Source: Burkholderiales bacterium
GTDB taxonomy: Bacteria > Pseudomonadota > Gammaproteobacteria > Burkholderiales > Burkholderiaceae_C
Direction: 5' to 3'
Length of the DNA stretch: 64,000 bases
Assembly: GCA_016213325.1 (NCBI GenBank)
Contig: JACRAY010000018.1
Location: 159,730 to 223,729 of the forward strand
This document shows positions 9,092-21,200 of this stretch, one piece after another (within the stretch, counting starts at the first letter, position 1; the number at the start of each line of letters is the position of its first letter). The position numbers and the translations under genes are program-made. The notes under the pieces are model-generated. The model saw only the letters and a list, made by a program, of their open reading frames with translations. It had not been told where the DNA came from and did not search any database.

Positions 9092-9134
9092 CGTCGCTGT
9101 CCTTGCGTGAATGATCCCACCGAAGGCCGCCTTC

Positions 9135-10499
9135 TCACGCGACGAAGACGGCCTTGATGTTCACGAACTCGCGGATGCCGAATCCGGAGAGTTCGCGGCC
9201 ATACCCGCTGTCCTTGACGCCCCCGAAGGGCAGGCGCGGGTCGGAGCGCACCGCCTCGTTGACGAACACGCAGCCGGCTTCGATGCGCGCGGCGATACGC
9301 TCGCCGCGGCCGGCATCGCCCGTGATGACGCAGCCGCCCAGGCCGAACACCGAATCGTTGGCCAGCGCGATCGCTTCGTCCTCGTCTCGGGCGGCCACGA
9401 TTGCAGCAACCGGGCCGAACAGCTCTTCGTCGAAGGCCGGCATGCCCTTGCGCACGCCGGCCAGGACGGTCGGCGGGTAAAAGGCGCCAGGCCCCGGCGC
9501 CGGCTGGCCCCCCAGCAGGCAGCGTGCGCCCTGCTGCAAGCTGCGCTGTACCTGGTCATGCAACGTGTCGCGCAGGTCGTGGCGCGCGAGCGGGCCGACC
9601 TGCGTCGACTCGTCCATGGGGTCGCCTTGCCGCACCGCGCGCATCTCCTGAACAAATTGGCGTTCGAAGGCGTCGCGCACCGCGTCGACCACGATGAAGC
9701 GCTTGCCCGCGATGCAGCTCTGCCCGCCGTTGACCAGGCGCGCCTTGGTGCAGATCGCCGCCGCCACCGCGGGATCGGCATCTTCCAGCACCAGGTAGGC
9801 ATCGCTGCCGCCGAGCTCCAGCACCGTCTTCTTCAGCATCGCGCCGGCCTTGGCGGCGACTGCGCGGCCCGCTGGCCCGCTGCCGGTCAACGTGACGGCG
9901 CGCACGCGGGGATGCGCGATCACGGCGTTCACCTGCCGGTTGCCGACCAGCAGCGTGCGCAGCAGGTTGCCCGGCGCGCCGGCTTCGCGCACGATGCGCT
10001 CGATGGCGAGCGCGCAGCCCGGCACATTGGACGCGTGCTTCAGCACGGCGGCATTGCCCGCCATGAAGGCCGGCGCTGCAAACCGGAAGAGTTGCCAGAA
10101 CGGAAAATTCCAGGGCATCACGGCCAGCACGACGCCCAGGGGCTCGAAGGCGACGAAGCTGTGCCGCGCCTCGGTCTGCACGTCCTCTCGCGCCAGCATC
10201 CGCGCCGCGTGCTCCGCGAAGTAGTCGCAGCAGGCGGCGCACTTGTTCGACTCGGCGATGCCGTCGGTGACCGGCTTGCCCATTTCCAGAGCCATCAGTC
10301 GTGCCCACTCGCCGGAGCGCTCGCGCAGGATGCGGCCCATGCGGCGCACGCACTGCGCTCGCTCTTCGAAGGAAGTGTCGCGCCAGTCGAGGAATGCCTC
10401 ATGCACGTCTTCGACGATGTCCCGCACTTCTTCGGGCGTCATCTCGCGATGCGATTCCAGCTGCTGCCCGGTGGCCGGGTTGACGGCGGCGATAGCCAT
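9135..10499 (-). CDS. NAD(P)-dependent succinate-semialdehyde dehydrogenase-like ALDH (copy 1, intact)
   Basis: Aldehyde dehydrogenase of 454 residues, the length of the YneI/Sad branch. It oxidises an aldehyde, probably succinate semialdehyde, to the acid. The catalytic Cys is in GGQSCIAGKRF, the general base Glu in KTVLELGGSDAY, and the substrate-pocket segment is VMPWNFPFWQLFRF. It has a close paralogue at 38998-40364 on the other strand; the two align along their whole length with well over three quarters identical residues by eye. Both copies follow a DUF6496-type gene, so the pair is a duplicated cassette. This copy keeps the intact C-terminus ([20 protein letters not shown]). Confidence 0.93.
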   Translation of the reverse strand: MAIAAVNPATGQQLESHREMTPEEVRDIVEDVHEAFLDWRDTSFEERAQCVRRMGRILRERSGEWARLMALEMGKPVTDGIAESNKCAACCDYFAEHAARMLAREDVQTEARHSFVAFEPLGVVLAVMPWNFPFWQLFRFAAPAFMAGNAAVLKHASNVPGCALAIERIVREAGAPGNLLRTLLVGNRQVNAVIAHPRVRAVTLTGSGPAGRAVAAKAGAMLKKTVLELGGSDAYLVLEDADPAVAAAICTKARLVNGGQSCIAGKRFIVVDAVRDAFERQFVQEMRAVRQGDPMDESTQVGPLARHDLRDTLHDQVQRSLQQGARCLLGGQPAPGPGAFYPPTVLAGVRKGMPAFDEELFGPVAAIVAARDEDEAIALANDSVFGLGGCVITGDAGRGERIAARIEAGCVFVNEAVRSDPRLPFGGVKDSGYGRELSGFGIREFVNIKAVFVA

Positions 10500-10507
10500 T
10501 GGGAGTC

Positions 10508-10591
10508 TCAGCCGCGCTCGGCCTGCGTGCTCGGCGCCTTGCCTTCGCGCTGGTCGCGCCGGGCCCGCTCTATCGTCTTTTTCTCAGGCAT
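10508..10591 (-). CDS. 27-residue remnant of a DUF6496-like gene
   Basis: Encodes MPEKKTIERARRDQREGK followed by APSTQAERG. Its first 24 residues match the start of the 167-residue protein at 38487-38990 almost exactly, and its last codons (GAG CGC GGC TGA) match that gene's last codons (GAG GGC GGT TGA). It therefore looks like a clean in-frame internal deletion that kept both ends. A good ribosome site (GGAGG) precedes the ATG, so a short basic peptide could still be made. It lies 8 bases before the ALDH gene, as does its full-length counterpart. It is too short for most gene callers. Confidence 0.7.
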   Translation of the reverse strand: MPEKKTIERARRDQREGKAPSTQAERG

Positions 10592-10650
10592 GGAAACCTC
10601 CAGGTGACTCGCCGCATCCTTGTGAGACCCGCGCCGCCAGATGCAAGTTC
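10592..10650 (-). repeat. Conserved upstream block shared with 38426-38486
   Basis: Read on the minus strand, this stretch aligns with the bases just before the DUF6496 gene at 38487. Both start GAACTTGCATC, share a GGTCT-AC-AGGA block and end with GGAGGTT(T)CC before the ATG. Homology of the duplicated cassette thus extends into the 5' non-coding region, suggesting a shared promoter/leader. The intervening bases are diverged. Confidence 0.65.
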
Positions 10651-10660
10651 GCTCGAGCAT

Positions 10661-12832
10661 TCAGGCCACCACACTGACGCGCACGCCCGCATCCTTGCGC
10701 AGCACTTCCACCCCCACGCTGCGCTCGTGCCGCTGCAGCAACAGGTCGCAGCTGGCGCCGGGCGAGCCCAGCTGTTCGATGCGCAACCAGTCGATGAATG
10801 CCGGCAGGCGCGGCGTGCGCAGCTTCAGCTCGCGGCTGGCTGCGCACCAGTCGAGGCCCAGGCACGCCTGCAGCAATGCGAAAGGCGCTGCCGCGGCCCA
10901 CGCCTGCGGCGCGCACGCCACCGGATACAGCGTGGGGCCGCCACTGCCGCGGCGCTTGAAGCCGCAGAACAGTTCGGGCAGCCGGTGCAGGTCGAAATGC
11001 AGGCTTGCCTCGAACAGCGCGCCCATCAGGCGCATCGCGTCCTCGGTGCGGCCGTAGCGGGCCATGCCGGCCGCCGCCAGCGCGTTGTCGTGCGGCCAGA
11101 TCGAACCGTTGTGGTACGACATGGGGTTGTAGCGCGGCTCGCCTTCGGCGATGGTGCGCACGCCCCAGCCGCTGAAGAAGGCCGGACCCATCAGGCTGTC
11201 GACGATGCGCTGCGCGTGCTCGGGCGCGGCAATGCCGCTCCACAGGCAGTGGCCCACGTTGGACGACAGCACCTGGCACTGCCGCTTGTCGCCGTCGAGC
11301 GCCAGCGCATAGGCGCCCAGCGGCTCGCACCAGAACCGCTCCTGGAAGCGCGCCTTGAGCGAGCGCGCTTCGGTCGCCAGCCGGTGCGCCAGCGCCCCGT
11401 CGCCTAGCGCCTGCGCCACCTCGGCCAGCATCTGCTTGCCCTGGTAGACGTAGCCCTGCACCTCGCACAGGGCAATCGGCGCGTCGGCCAGCACCCCGTC
11501 GGCGTGGAACACCGAGTCCTGCGAGTCCTTCCATCCCTGCTGTGTAAGGCCGTCCCGGCTCTTGCGCACGTACTCGACGAAGCCGTCGCCGTCGACGTCG
11601 CCGCAGCTGTCTATCCACTGCAGCGCCGCCAGCAGGTTGGGCCAGATGCGCCGGAGGAAGGCCTCGTCCGCGGTGCGCCGCCAGTAGGCGGCGGCCAGCA
11701 CCAGGAACAGCGGCGTGGCATCGACCGTCCCGTAGTAGCGCCCGAACGGGATTTCGCGCGTGCGCGCCATCTCGCTGGCGCGCGCCTCGTGCAGGATCTT
11801 GCCGGGCTCGGCGTCGCGCGCCGGGTCGGTTTCGGTGGACTGGGTGGCCGCCAGGTGGGCCAGCACGCCGCGCGCCAGCGACGGGTCGACCCAGATGTAC
11901 TCCATGGCCGTGAGGATCCCGTCGCGGCCGAAGGTGGTGGAGTACCAGGGCACGCCGGCGAAGGGATAGGGCCCGGTCGGCAGCTCGGTCGTCAGCATGG
12001 CCAGGTCGGACACCGAGCGCTCGAGCCACAGGTTGACCAGCGGGTTGGACGTATCGACACGGCAACGCGTGCGGTCCTGCTGCCGGCGCCCGGTGCGGCT
12101 CGCGTGCAGCGCCGCTGCGTACGAGCGCACCTCGGGCAGTGGCTCGCCTTCGCACTCGCAGGCAACCGTGCAATACAGGTGCAGTTCCGACCCGGCGTCC
12201 AGCAGCAGTTCGAAGAGGGCCCGGTTGGCGTCGATACGGTGCGGCCGGGGGTCGAAGCGCACCCGCGTACGCCGCCGCAGGCCGTCCAGCCCCTGGTAGG
12301 GCAGCACCAGCTCGTCGGGCGTCACCTCGGGCGGCAGGCGGCTGCCGTGGCGCTCGCGCTGCATCCCGCGGATTTCGAACAGGTCCACGAAGTCGGCCTC
12401 GAAGGTGATTTCGACCCGCACGGTGGCGCTGTCCTGGCCGTGGTGGTTGATGCGCAGGTGCTCGTAGCAGGCACCGTCCCACAGCAACTTCGCGCGGAAG
12501 ATGTGGAGCGTGCCCTTCGGCAGCACCAGCCGGTCGCCCACGGTCACGTCGGGATTCATCAGGTCGATGGCCAGCAGGCTGCCGGCCTCCTCCGCGAACG
12601 AGCCCAGGAAGAGCGGCCGGGCGCCGTCAATGGTGAGCTCCTGGTGGGACAGGTAGCGCGTGTCGTTGTGGTACAGCCCTTCCTGCCCGGGCGCCAGCGC
12701 CGCGATGTCGCCGAAGCGGTCGAACATGGCGAAGGTTTCGTCGTGCTTCAGGACCTGCGGCTGCTCTTCGGGATGGGCAAAGGTGGCCAGCACGTACCAC
12801 TTGTCGTCAACCTGGATCTTCTTCCTGGCCAT
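10661..12832 (-). CDS. Amylo-alpha-1,6-glucosidase / glycogen debranching-type enzyme
   Basis: 723-residue putative glucosidase. The N-terminal debranching-enzyme beta domain (about 5-200) reads LAPGQEGLYHNDTRYLSHQE near its start. A helical (alpha/alpha)6-barrel follows, with the family motifs PWYSTTFGRDGILTAMEYIW and SIWPHDNALAAAGMARYG. It probably trims alpha-1,6 branches of glycogen-like glucan or trehalose-type oligosaccharides. I chose the ATG at 12832; a GTG at 12874 would overlap the upstream glycosyltransferase by 32 bases and adds no domain. It forms a two-gene unit with the GT4 gene upstream. Confidence 0.85.
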   Translation of the reverse strand: MARKKIQVDDKWYVLATFAHPEEQPQVLKHDETFAMFDRFGDIAALAPGQEGLYHNDTRYLSHQELTIDGARPLFLGSFAEEAGSLLAIDLMNPDVTVGDRLVLPKGTLHIFRAKLLWDGACYEHLRINHHGQDSATVRVEITFEADFVDLFEIRGMQRERHGSRLPPEVTPDELVLPYQGLDGLRRRTRVRFDPRPHRIDANRALFELLLDAGSELHLYCTVACECEGEPLPEVRSYAAALHASRTGRRQQDRTRCRVDTSNPLVNLWLERSVSDLAMLTTELPTGPYPFAGVPWYSTTFGRDGILTAMEYIWVDPSLARGVLAHLAATQSTETDPARDAEPGKILHEARASEMARTREIPFGRYYGTVDATPLFLVLAAAYWRRTADEAFLRRIWPNLLAALQWIDSCGDVDGDGFVEYVRKSRDGLTQQGWKDSQDSVFHADGVLADAPIALCEVQGYVYQGKQMLAEVAQALGDGALAHRLATEARSLKARFQERFWCEPLGAYALALDGDKRQCQVLSSNVGHCLWSGIAAPEHAQRIVDSLMGPAFFSGWGVRTIAEGEPRYNPMSYHNGSIWPHDNALAAAGMARYGRTEDAMRLMGALFEASLHFDLHRLPELFCGFKRRGSGGPTLYPVACAPQAWAAAAPFALLQACLGLDWCAASRELKLRTPRLPAFIDWLRIEQLGSPGASCDLLLQRHERSVGVEVLRKDAGVRVSVVA

Positions 12833-12842
12833 GGCGGGCGTT

Positions 12843-13880
12843 TCAGGCAGCGACACGTTGGCAGGTGAGTTCACGGTACAGGGCCAGGTACTGCCCTGCC
12901 ATCCGCTGCGCCGAGAAGCGGCGCTCGAAGCACTGGCGGCAGCCCCGCCGGTCGATCCGGTCGACCTGCCGGGCGGCAGCGATCGCCTGCTGCTGGTCGC
13001 GCACGATGAACCCGGTGACGCCTTCGTCGATCACCTCGGGGACGGCGCCATGGGCGTAGGAAATCACGGGCGTGCCGCAGGCCATGGCTTCGATCGCCAC
13101 CAGGCCGAAGGGCTCGGGCCAGTCGATCGGGGCCAGCAGCGCCTTGGCGTTGCCCACGAAGTCGTCTTTGGCCGCGTCGTCGATTTCACCGATGAACGTG
13201 ACCAGCGGGTGGTCGAGCAAAGGCTCGATCGCCTGCCGGTAGTACTGGCGGTCGGCGGCATCCACCTTGGCCGCGATGCGCAGCGGCGTGTTGCACGCGA
13301 TCGCGATCTCGATCGCGCGGTCGCAGCGTTTCTCGGGAGAAATGCGGCCGACGAACGCGAAGTAATCCTGCGCGCGAGGATGGAACGTGTACAGGTCCAG
13401 CGGCAACCCGTGGTGAACCGTAGCCAGCCAGTTGGCCCACGGCAGCGGCGCACGCTGGCTGTCCGAAATGGACACCAGGGGATGGCTGTGGAAGCGCCGG
13501 TACAGCGGCTTCAGGTCGGGCAGGTCGAGCCGCCCGTGCAGCGTGGTCAGGCTGGGCGCCTCCCACTGCGTAGCCACCGGCAGGTGCACCGTGTCGATGT
13601 GGAAGTGGATCACGTCGAACGAGTGGCACAGCTCGCGCACGTGATCCACCATCAGCGTGTGCCAGATCACGGGGTCGGGACGCGCCGGGTCCAGGCGCAA
13701 CGCGCGGTCCGCCACGGGAACCAGCCGCGCCGAGGTGCGCGAATCGCCGCTGGCGAACAAGGTCACTTCGTGGCCCATCCGGACCAGCGTTTCGGTGAGG
13801 TAGTGGACGACCCGCTCGGTGCCGCCATAGGCGCGCGGCGGCACGCTCTCGATCAGCGGCGAAACCTGGGCAATTCTCAT
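12843..13880 (-). CDS. Glycosyltransferase family 4
   Basis: Retaining GT-B glycosyltransferase of 345 residues. The N-terminal acceptor domain carries YGGTERVVHYLTETLVRMGH. The C-terminal nucleotide-sugar domain carries GRISPEKRCDRAIEIA and EPFGLVAIEAMACGTPVI, in which the second Glu of the EX7E motif binds the donor. The start at 13880 gives MRIAQVSPL, the normal GT4 beginning. Its partner downstream is the debranching enzyme, so a role in synthesis or remodelling of an alpha-glucan is plausible; the acceptor is unknown. Confidence 0.88.
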   Translation of the reverse strand: MRIAQVSPLIESVPPRAYGGTERVVHYLTETLVRMGHEVTLFASGDSRTSARLVPVADRALRLDPARPDPVIWHTLMVDHVRELCHSFDVIHFHIDTVHLPVATQWEAPSLTTLHGRLDLPDLKPLYRRFHSHPLVSISDSQRAPLPWANWLATVHHGLPLDLYTFHPRAQDYFAFVGRISPEKRCDRAIEIAIACNTPLRIAAKVDAADRQYYRQAIEPLLDHPLVTFIGEIDDAAKDDFVGNAKALLAPIDWPEPFGLVAIEAMACGTPVISYAHGAVPEVIDEGVTGFIVRDQQQAIAAARQVDRIDRRGCRQCFERRFSAQRMAGQYLALYRELTCQRVAA

Positions 13881-13938
13881 CTTCCTGAAAAACGCGCAAA
13901 ACTCCAATGCTCCGCGCGGATCCCGGTGCCTGGGTGTA

Positions 13939-13954
13939 GGAAGAATGCTCTTCC
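13939..13954 (-). terminator. Possible hairpin after ligA
   Basis: Inverted repeat GGAAGA-ATGC-TCTTCC, perfect over 6 bp, lies 23 bases past the ligA stop on the minus strand. It is not followed by a T-run in that direction, so it is at best a weak or Rho-assisted terminator or an mRNA 3'-end structure. Confidence 0.3.
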
Positions 13955-13976
13955 CGCTTTGGCGCGGCGGCCGCGC

Positions 13977-17197
<3,221 letters not shown>

Positions 17198-17240
17198 GGT
17201 TTATGTAAAAATGAAGTTGAACTTCATTTTTACATAAACC
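17198..17240. promoter_or_regulatory. Perfect 43-bp palindrome between zipA and the AAA ATPase
   Basis: Two 21-base arms (left arm starts GGTTTATGTAAAAATGAAG) are exact reverse complements around a single central base at 17219. It fills the gap between the zipA stop (17243) and the ATPase GTG (17197) and is strikingly AT-rich against the surrounding GC-rich DNA. It could be an operator for autoregulation, a recognition or recombination site that moved with the gene, or a transcript-level hairpin. On the minus strand it also encodes an in-frame 8-codon ORF (ATG AAG TTC ... ACA TAA) ending one codon before the GTG. Confidence 0.85.
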
Positions 17241-17242
17241 AT

Positions 17243-18256
17243 TCAGCTGAACAACCGGCGCGCTTGCGGCGACCCGGCGGACAGGTCGTGCGCGTCCAGC
17301 GTGTCGTACAGCTTCTCCAGGTCGGCACCGATCACGTCCAGCGCATCGGCGCGGATCACCTCGCCGTTGTCGTCGGTGATGAGCCCGTCCATCGACGCGG
17401 CCAGCGCGATGGCCGACTCGCGCATGCGCACGAACGGCTGCTCGCTGCGCGGCACCTGCGCAACGTCGAGGCTCAGGGTGACCTCGCGCACCGCCGTGTG
17501 CGCCGGATCGTCGGACATGGCGGCTTGCGTATCGAAGGCCAGCCCCAGCACGGCCGCAGCACCTGCCGCAGGGGCCGGCAGCACCATGCGCCCGGGGATG
17601 GCGCCCGCGACGAAGCCCAGCTTGCCCGCATGCTGCTGCAGGTAGCCCGGGCTCCAGGCGGCATTGCGGGCGCGCAGCGTGAAGCCCAGCTGGGCATCGT
17701 GGTCCACGGCGAACTGGTCGAGCTCGCGGGCACGCGCGACGGTATCCAGCATCTCGGGCAGTTCCGGCGAGCCGTTCACCGCATCGGCGAAAGCCTGCAC
17801 CTTCACCACGAACTCGGAAAACTCGATCTCGTTCAGCGCACCCGCGCGGTTGGCCAGCTGCACGCCGGCCTGGAAGGCGCCGTAGCGCTGCCCGGCCCGC
17901 GGCGTTTCCCACTGGCCCGAAGCCTCGTTCAGGCCTTCGATGGCAAACGGCTTGCTGCCGGCGCGCCGCGTGGTCGGCATGGCCGCGATGGCCGCGTCGC
18001 CCGACACCGGGCCTTCCAGCGCGATCGGCGCAATGGCGTCGATCAGCGCATCCAGCGCGGGCTTGCGCTCGGGCGGCGGCGGTTGCGTCATGGGCGCATC
18101 GAATGCGGGCTCCACCGGCAGCCCGGGGGCGCCGTCGGGCAATGCCACTTCGGGCATGCGCGGCGCCAGGCGGCGGTTGTTCCACGCGTTCCATGCCACC
18201 AGCGCGGCGAGCACCAGCCCGCCCAGGATCGCCAGGCCCACCGTGAACGAACTCAT
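17243..18256 (-). CDS. zipA: Cell division protein ZipA
   Basis: Inner-membrane anchor that binds the C-terminal tail of FtsZ at the septum. 337 residues: one N-terminal TM helix (FTVGLAILGGLVLAALVAW), a Pro-rich variable linker, and a C-terminal FtsZ-binding domain (about 200-330) including FTLRARNAAWSPGYLQQHAG and LSLDVAQVPRSEQPFVRMR. The ATG at 18256 overlaps the smc stop by four bases. The position downstream of smc matches the usual betaproteobacterial order. Confidence 0.92.
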   Translation of the reverse strand: MSSFTVGLAILGGLVLAALVAWNAWNNRRLAPRMPEVALPDGAPGLPVEPAFDAPMTQPPPPERKPALDALIDAIAPIALEGPVSGDAAIAAMPTTRRAGSKPFAIEGLNEASGQWETPRAGQRYGAFQAGVQLANRAGALNEIEFSEFVVKVQAFADAVNGSPELPEMLDTVARARELDQFAVDHDAQLGFTLRARNAAWSPGYLQQHAGKLGFVAGAIPGRMVLPAPAAGAAAVLGLAFDTQAAMSDDPAHTAVREVTLSLDVAQVPRSEQPFVRMRESAIALAASMDGLITDDNGEVIRADALDVIGADLEKLYDTLDAHDLSAGSPQARRLFS

Positions 18257-21200
18257 GCAGCTTCGGCCAGCGATACGGCGGACTCCATGTCCACCGCCAC
18301 GATGCGCGACACGCCCTGCTCCTGCATGGTCACGCCGATCAGCTGCTCGGCCATCTCCATCGCGATCTTGTTGTGGCTGATGAACAGGAACTGCGTTTCC
18401 TTGCTCATGGCCGTCACCAGCTTCGAGTAGCGCTCGGTGTTGGCGTCGTCCAGCGGCGCGTCCACCTCGTCCAGCAGGCAGAACGGCGCCGGGTTGAGCT
18501 GGAAGATGGCGAACACCAGCGCGATGGCCGTCAGGGCCTTCTCGCCACCCGACAGCAGGTGGATGGTCTGGTTCTTCTTGCCGGGCGGCTGGGCCATCAC
18601 CTGTACGCCGGAGTCGAGGATCTCCTCGCCCGTCATCACCAGCCGGGCATTGCCGCCGCCGAACAGCTCGGGGAACATGCGGCCGAAGTGCTCGTTGACG
18701 GTCTGGAAGGTGTTGCCCAGCAGGTCGCGCGTCTCGGCGTCGATCTTTCGGATAGCGTCGGCCAGCGTGGCTATGGCCTCGTTCAGGTCGGCCGACTGCG
18801 CGTCGAGGAAGTGCTTGCGCTCGCGCGAAGTGGTCAGTTCTTCCAGCGCCGCCAGGTTCACGGCGCCCAGCGCGATGATCTCGCGATGCAGGCGGTCGAT
18901 CTCGCCCTGCAGGCCCGACAGGCGCACGTTGCCTTCCGTCACCGACCGGCCGACGGCCTCGACGTCGGCCTGCGCATCGGCCAGCAGTTGCGAGTACTGC
19001 TCCAGCCCCAGGCGCGCAGCCTGCTCCTTCAGCTGCAGGTCGACGATGCGCTGGCGCAGCGGGTCGAGCTCGCGTTCCAGCGACTGCCGGCGCTCGTCGC
19101 TCGCGCGCAGCTTGGCGGTCAGGTCGTCGTACTCGCTGCGCCTGGCGCCCAGCGCCTGCTCGCGCTCCAGCTTCAGCGCCAGGGCGGACTGCAGCCCGGC
19201 TTGCGCGGCCGCATCGGTCAGGCGTGCGAGTTCGTCGCGCGCGCGTTCGTCTTCAGCGGCCAGTGAGGCAGCCTGCTGGCCGGCCGTCTCGATGGCGCGC
19301 TGCAGCTCGCCCTTGCGGGCGTCCAGCGAGCGCTGCGCAAACTGCGCCTCCTGCGCCTGCCGCTCCAGGCTGCGATGCTGTTCGCGCGCTTCGGCCAGCT
19401 TGCGTTCGGCTTCGATCACGCGCTCGTCCAGCTGCGCATGGCGCTCCTGGCTGTCGGCCAGCTGCATGTCGAGTTCCTCGAAGCGCGCCTCGGCCGCCAC
19501 GCGGCGCTCCTGCAGGTCTTCGAGCAGCGCGTCCACTTCGGCCATGTCGCCCGCAATCTGCTCGCTGCGCTGGCGGGTCTGCTCGGCCAGCTGCGTGAGC
19601 CGCACGGTTTCCACCTGCAGTTCATGCGCGCGGCCTTGTGTCTCGGCCGCATCGCGCCGCGCCGCGACGAGCCGCTGCGATGCGTCGGTATAGGCGGCCT
19701 CCGCGCGCACCAGCGCCGTGCGGGCTTCCTCGGCGATCAGCGACTGCGCGCGCAACTGCTTCTCGAGGTTCTCGATCTCCTGCTGGCGCGCCAGCAGGCC
19801 CGCCTGCTCCGAGTCCTGCGCGTAGAAGCTCACGCTGTGCGCCGTGACCGCATGGCCGCTCTTCACGAAGATGGCCTCGCCGGCCTTCAGCTTGTCACGG
19901 GCGGCCAGGGCCTCCTCGAAACTGCCGGCCGTGTAGCAGCCATGCAGCCAGTCGGCCAGCAGGGCCTTCTGGCCCGCGTCGTTCAGGCGCAGCAGGTCGG
20001 CCAGCGGCGGCAAGGCGCCCGGGGCCTCGGGCGCCGACGCCTGCGGCGGGCTGTAGAACGCCAGCTTGGCGGGCGGCGCATCGGATGCGAAAGAACGCAC
20101 CATCTCCAGCCGCGAGACCTCCAGCGAGGTCATGCGCTCGCGCAGCGCCGCTTCGAGCGCGCTCTCCCACCCCTGTTCGATGTGGATGCGGCTCCACAGC
20201 CCCTGCAGGCCGTCAAGCCCGTGCCTGGCCAGCCACGGCTGCAGCTTGCCGTCGGTGCGCACCTTCTCCTGCAGCGCCTTCAAGGCTTCCATGCGTGCGG
20301 ACAGGTCGGCCTGCCGGGCGCTCTCGTCGTTCACTGCCTGCTGCCTGGCACGCCGATCTTCGTCGAGCTGAGGCACCATGTCCTGCAGTTCGTGGAAGCG
20401 TGCGTCGGCGGTTTCGGCCGCTTCGCTGGCCGCGGCCAGTTGCGACTGCAGGTTGGCCAGGCGCACTTCGTCGGGCGCGGCCAGCGCGTTGCGGTCGGCC
20501 ACCAGCTTGTCGCGCCGCTGGTTCTGCTGCCGCGACTGTTCCTCGATGCTGCGCTGCTCGGCGGCCAGCACCTGGATCTGCTGCTGCACCTGCGTGACGC
20601 TGCCGCGCTGGGCAGTGGCTTTCGCCTGCGCCTCGCGCACGGCATCTTCCAGCCCGGGCAGCTGCTGGTCGTGGTCTTCCACCTGCGCCGCCAGCACCGC
20701 GGCCCTTTCCTCGGCTTCGACGGCCGAAGCGGCCAGCGTTTCGGTCTCCGCCAGCGCCTCGTCCTTGCGCGCGGCCCAGCCCGCCAGCTGCTCCTTTAGC
20801 TGCGCGAGGCGCTGCTCGACGCGCAGCCGCCCGTCGACCACGTAACGGATTTCGGCTTCCAGCCGCGCCACCTCGGCACCCGCTTCGTACAGCAGGCCCT
20901 GCGACTGGTTCACCTGGTCGCCGGCGGCGTAATGGGCCTGGCGGATGGTCTCGAGTTCGCTTTCCACGCGGCGCAGGTCGGCCACGCGGGCTTCGAGGTC
21001 GTTGCCCGCCTTGTCGGCGTCGGCCTTCAGCTTCACCTGGTCGGCTTCGCTCTCGGCGCGCTTCAGGTACCACAGCTGGTGCTGCTTCAGGGTCACGTCG
21101 GCCTGCAGCGCGTTGTAGTGCTGCGCCACCTCGGCCTGCTTCTCCAGCTTGTCGAGGTTGGCGTTCAGCTCGCGCAGGATGTCTTCCACGCGCGTGAGGT

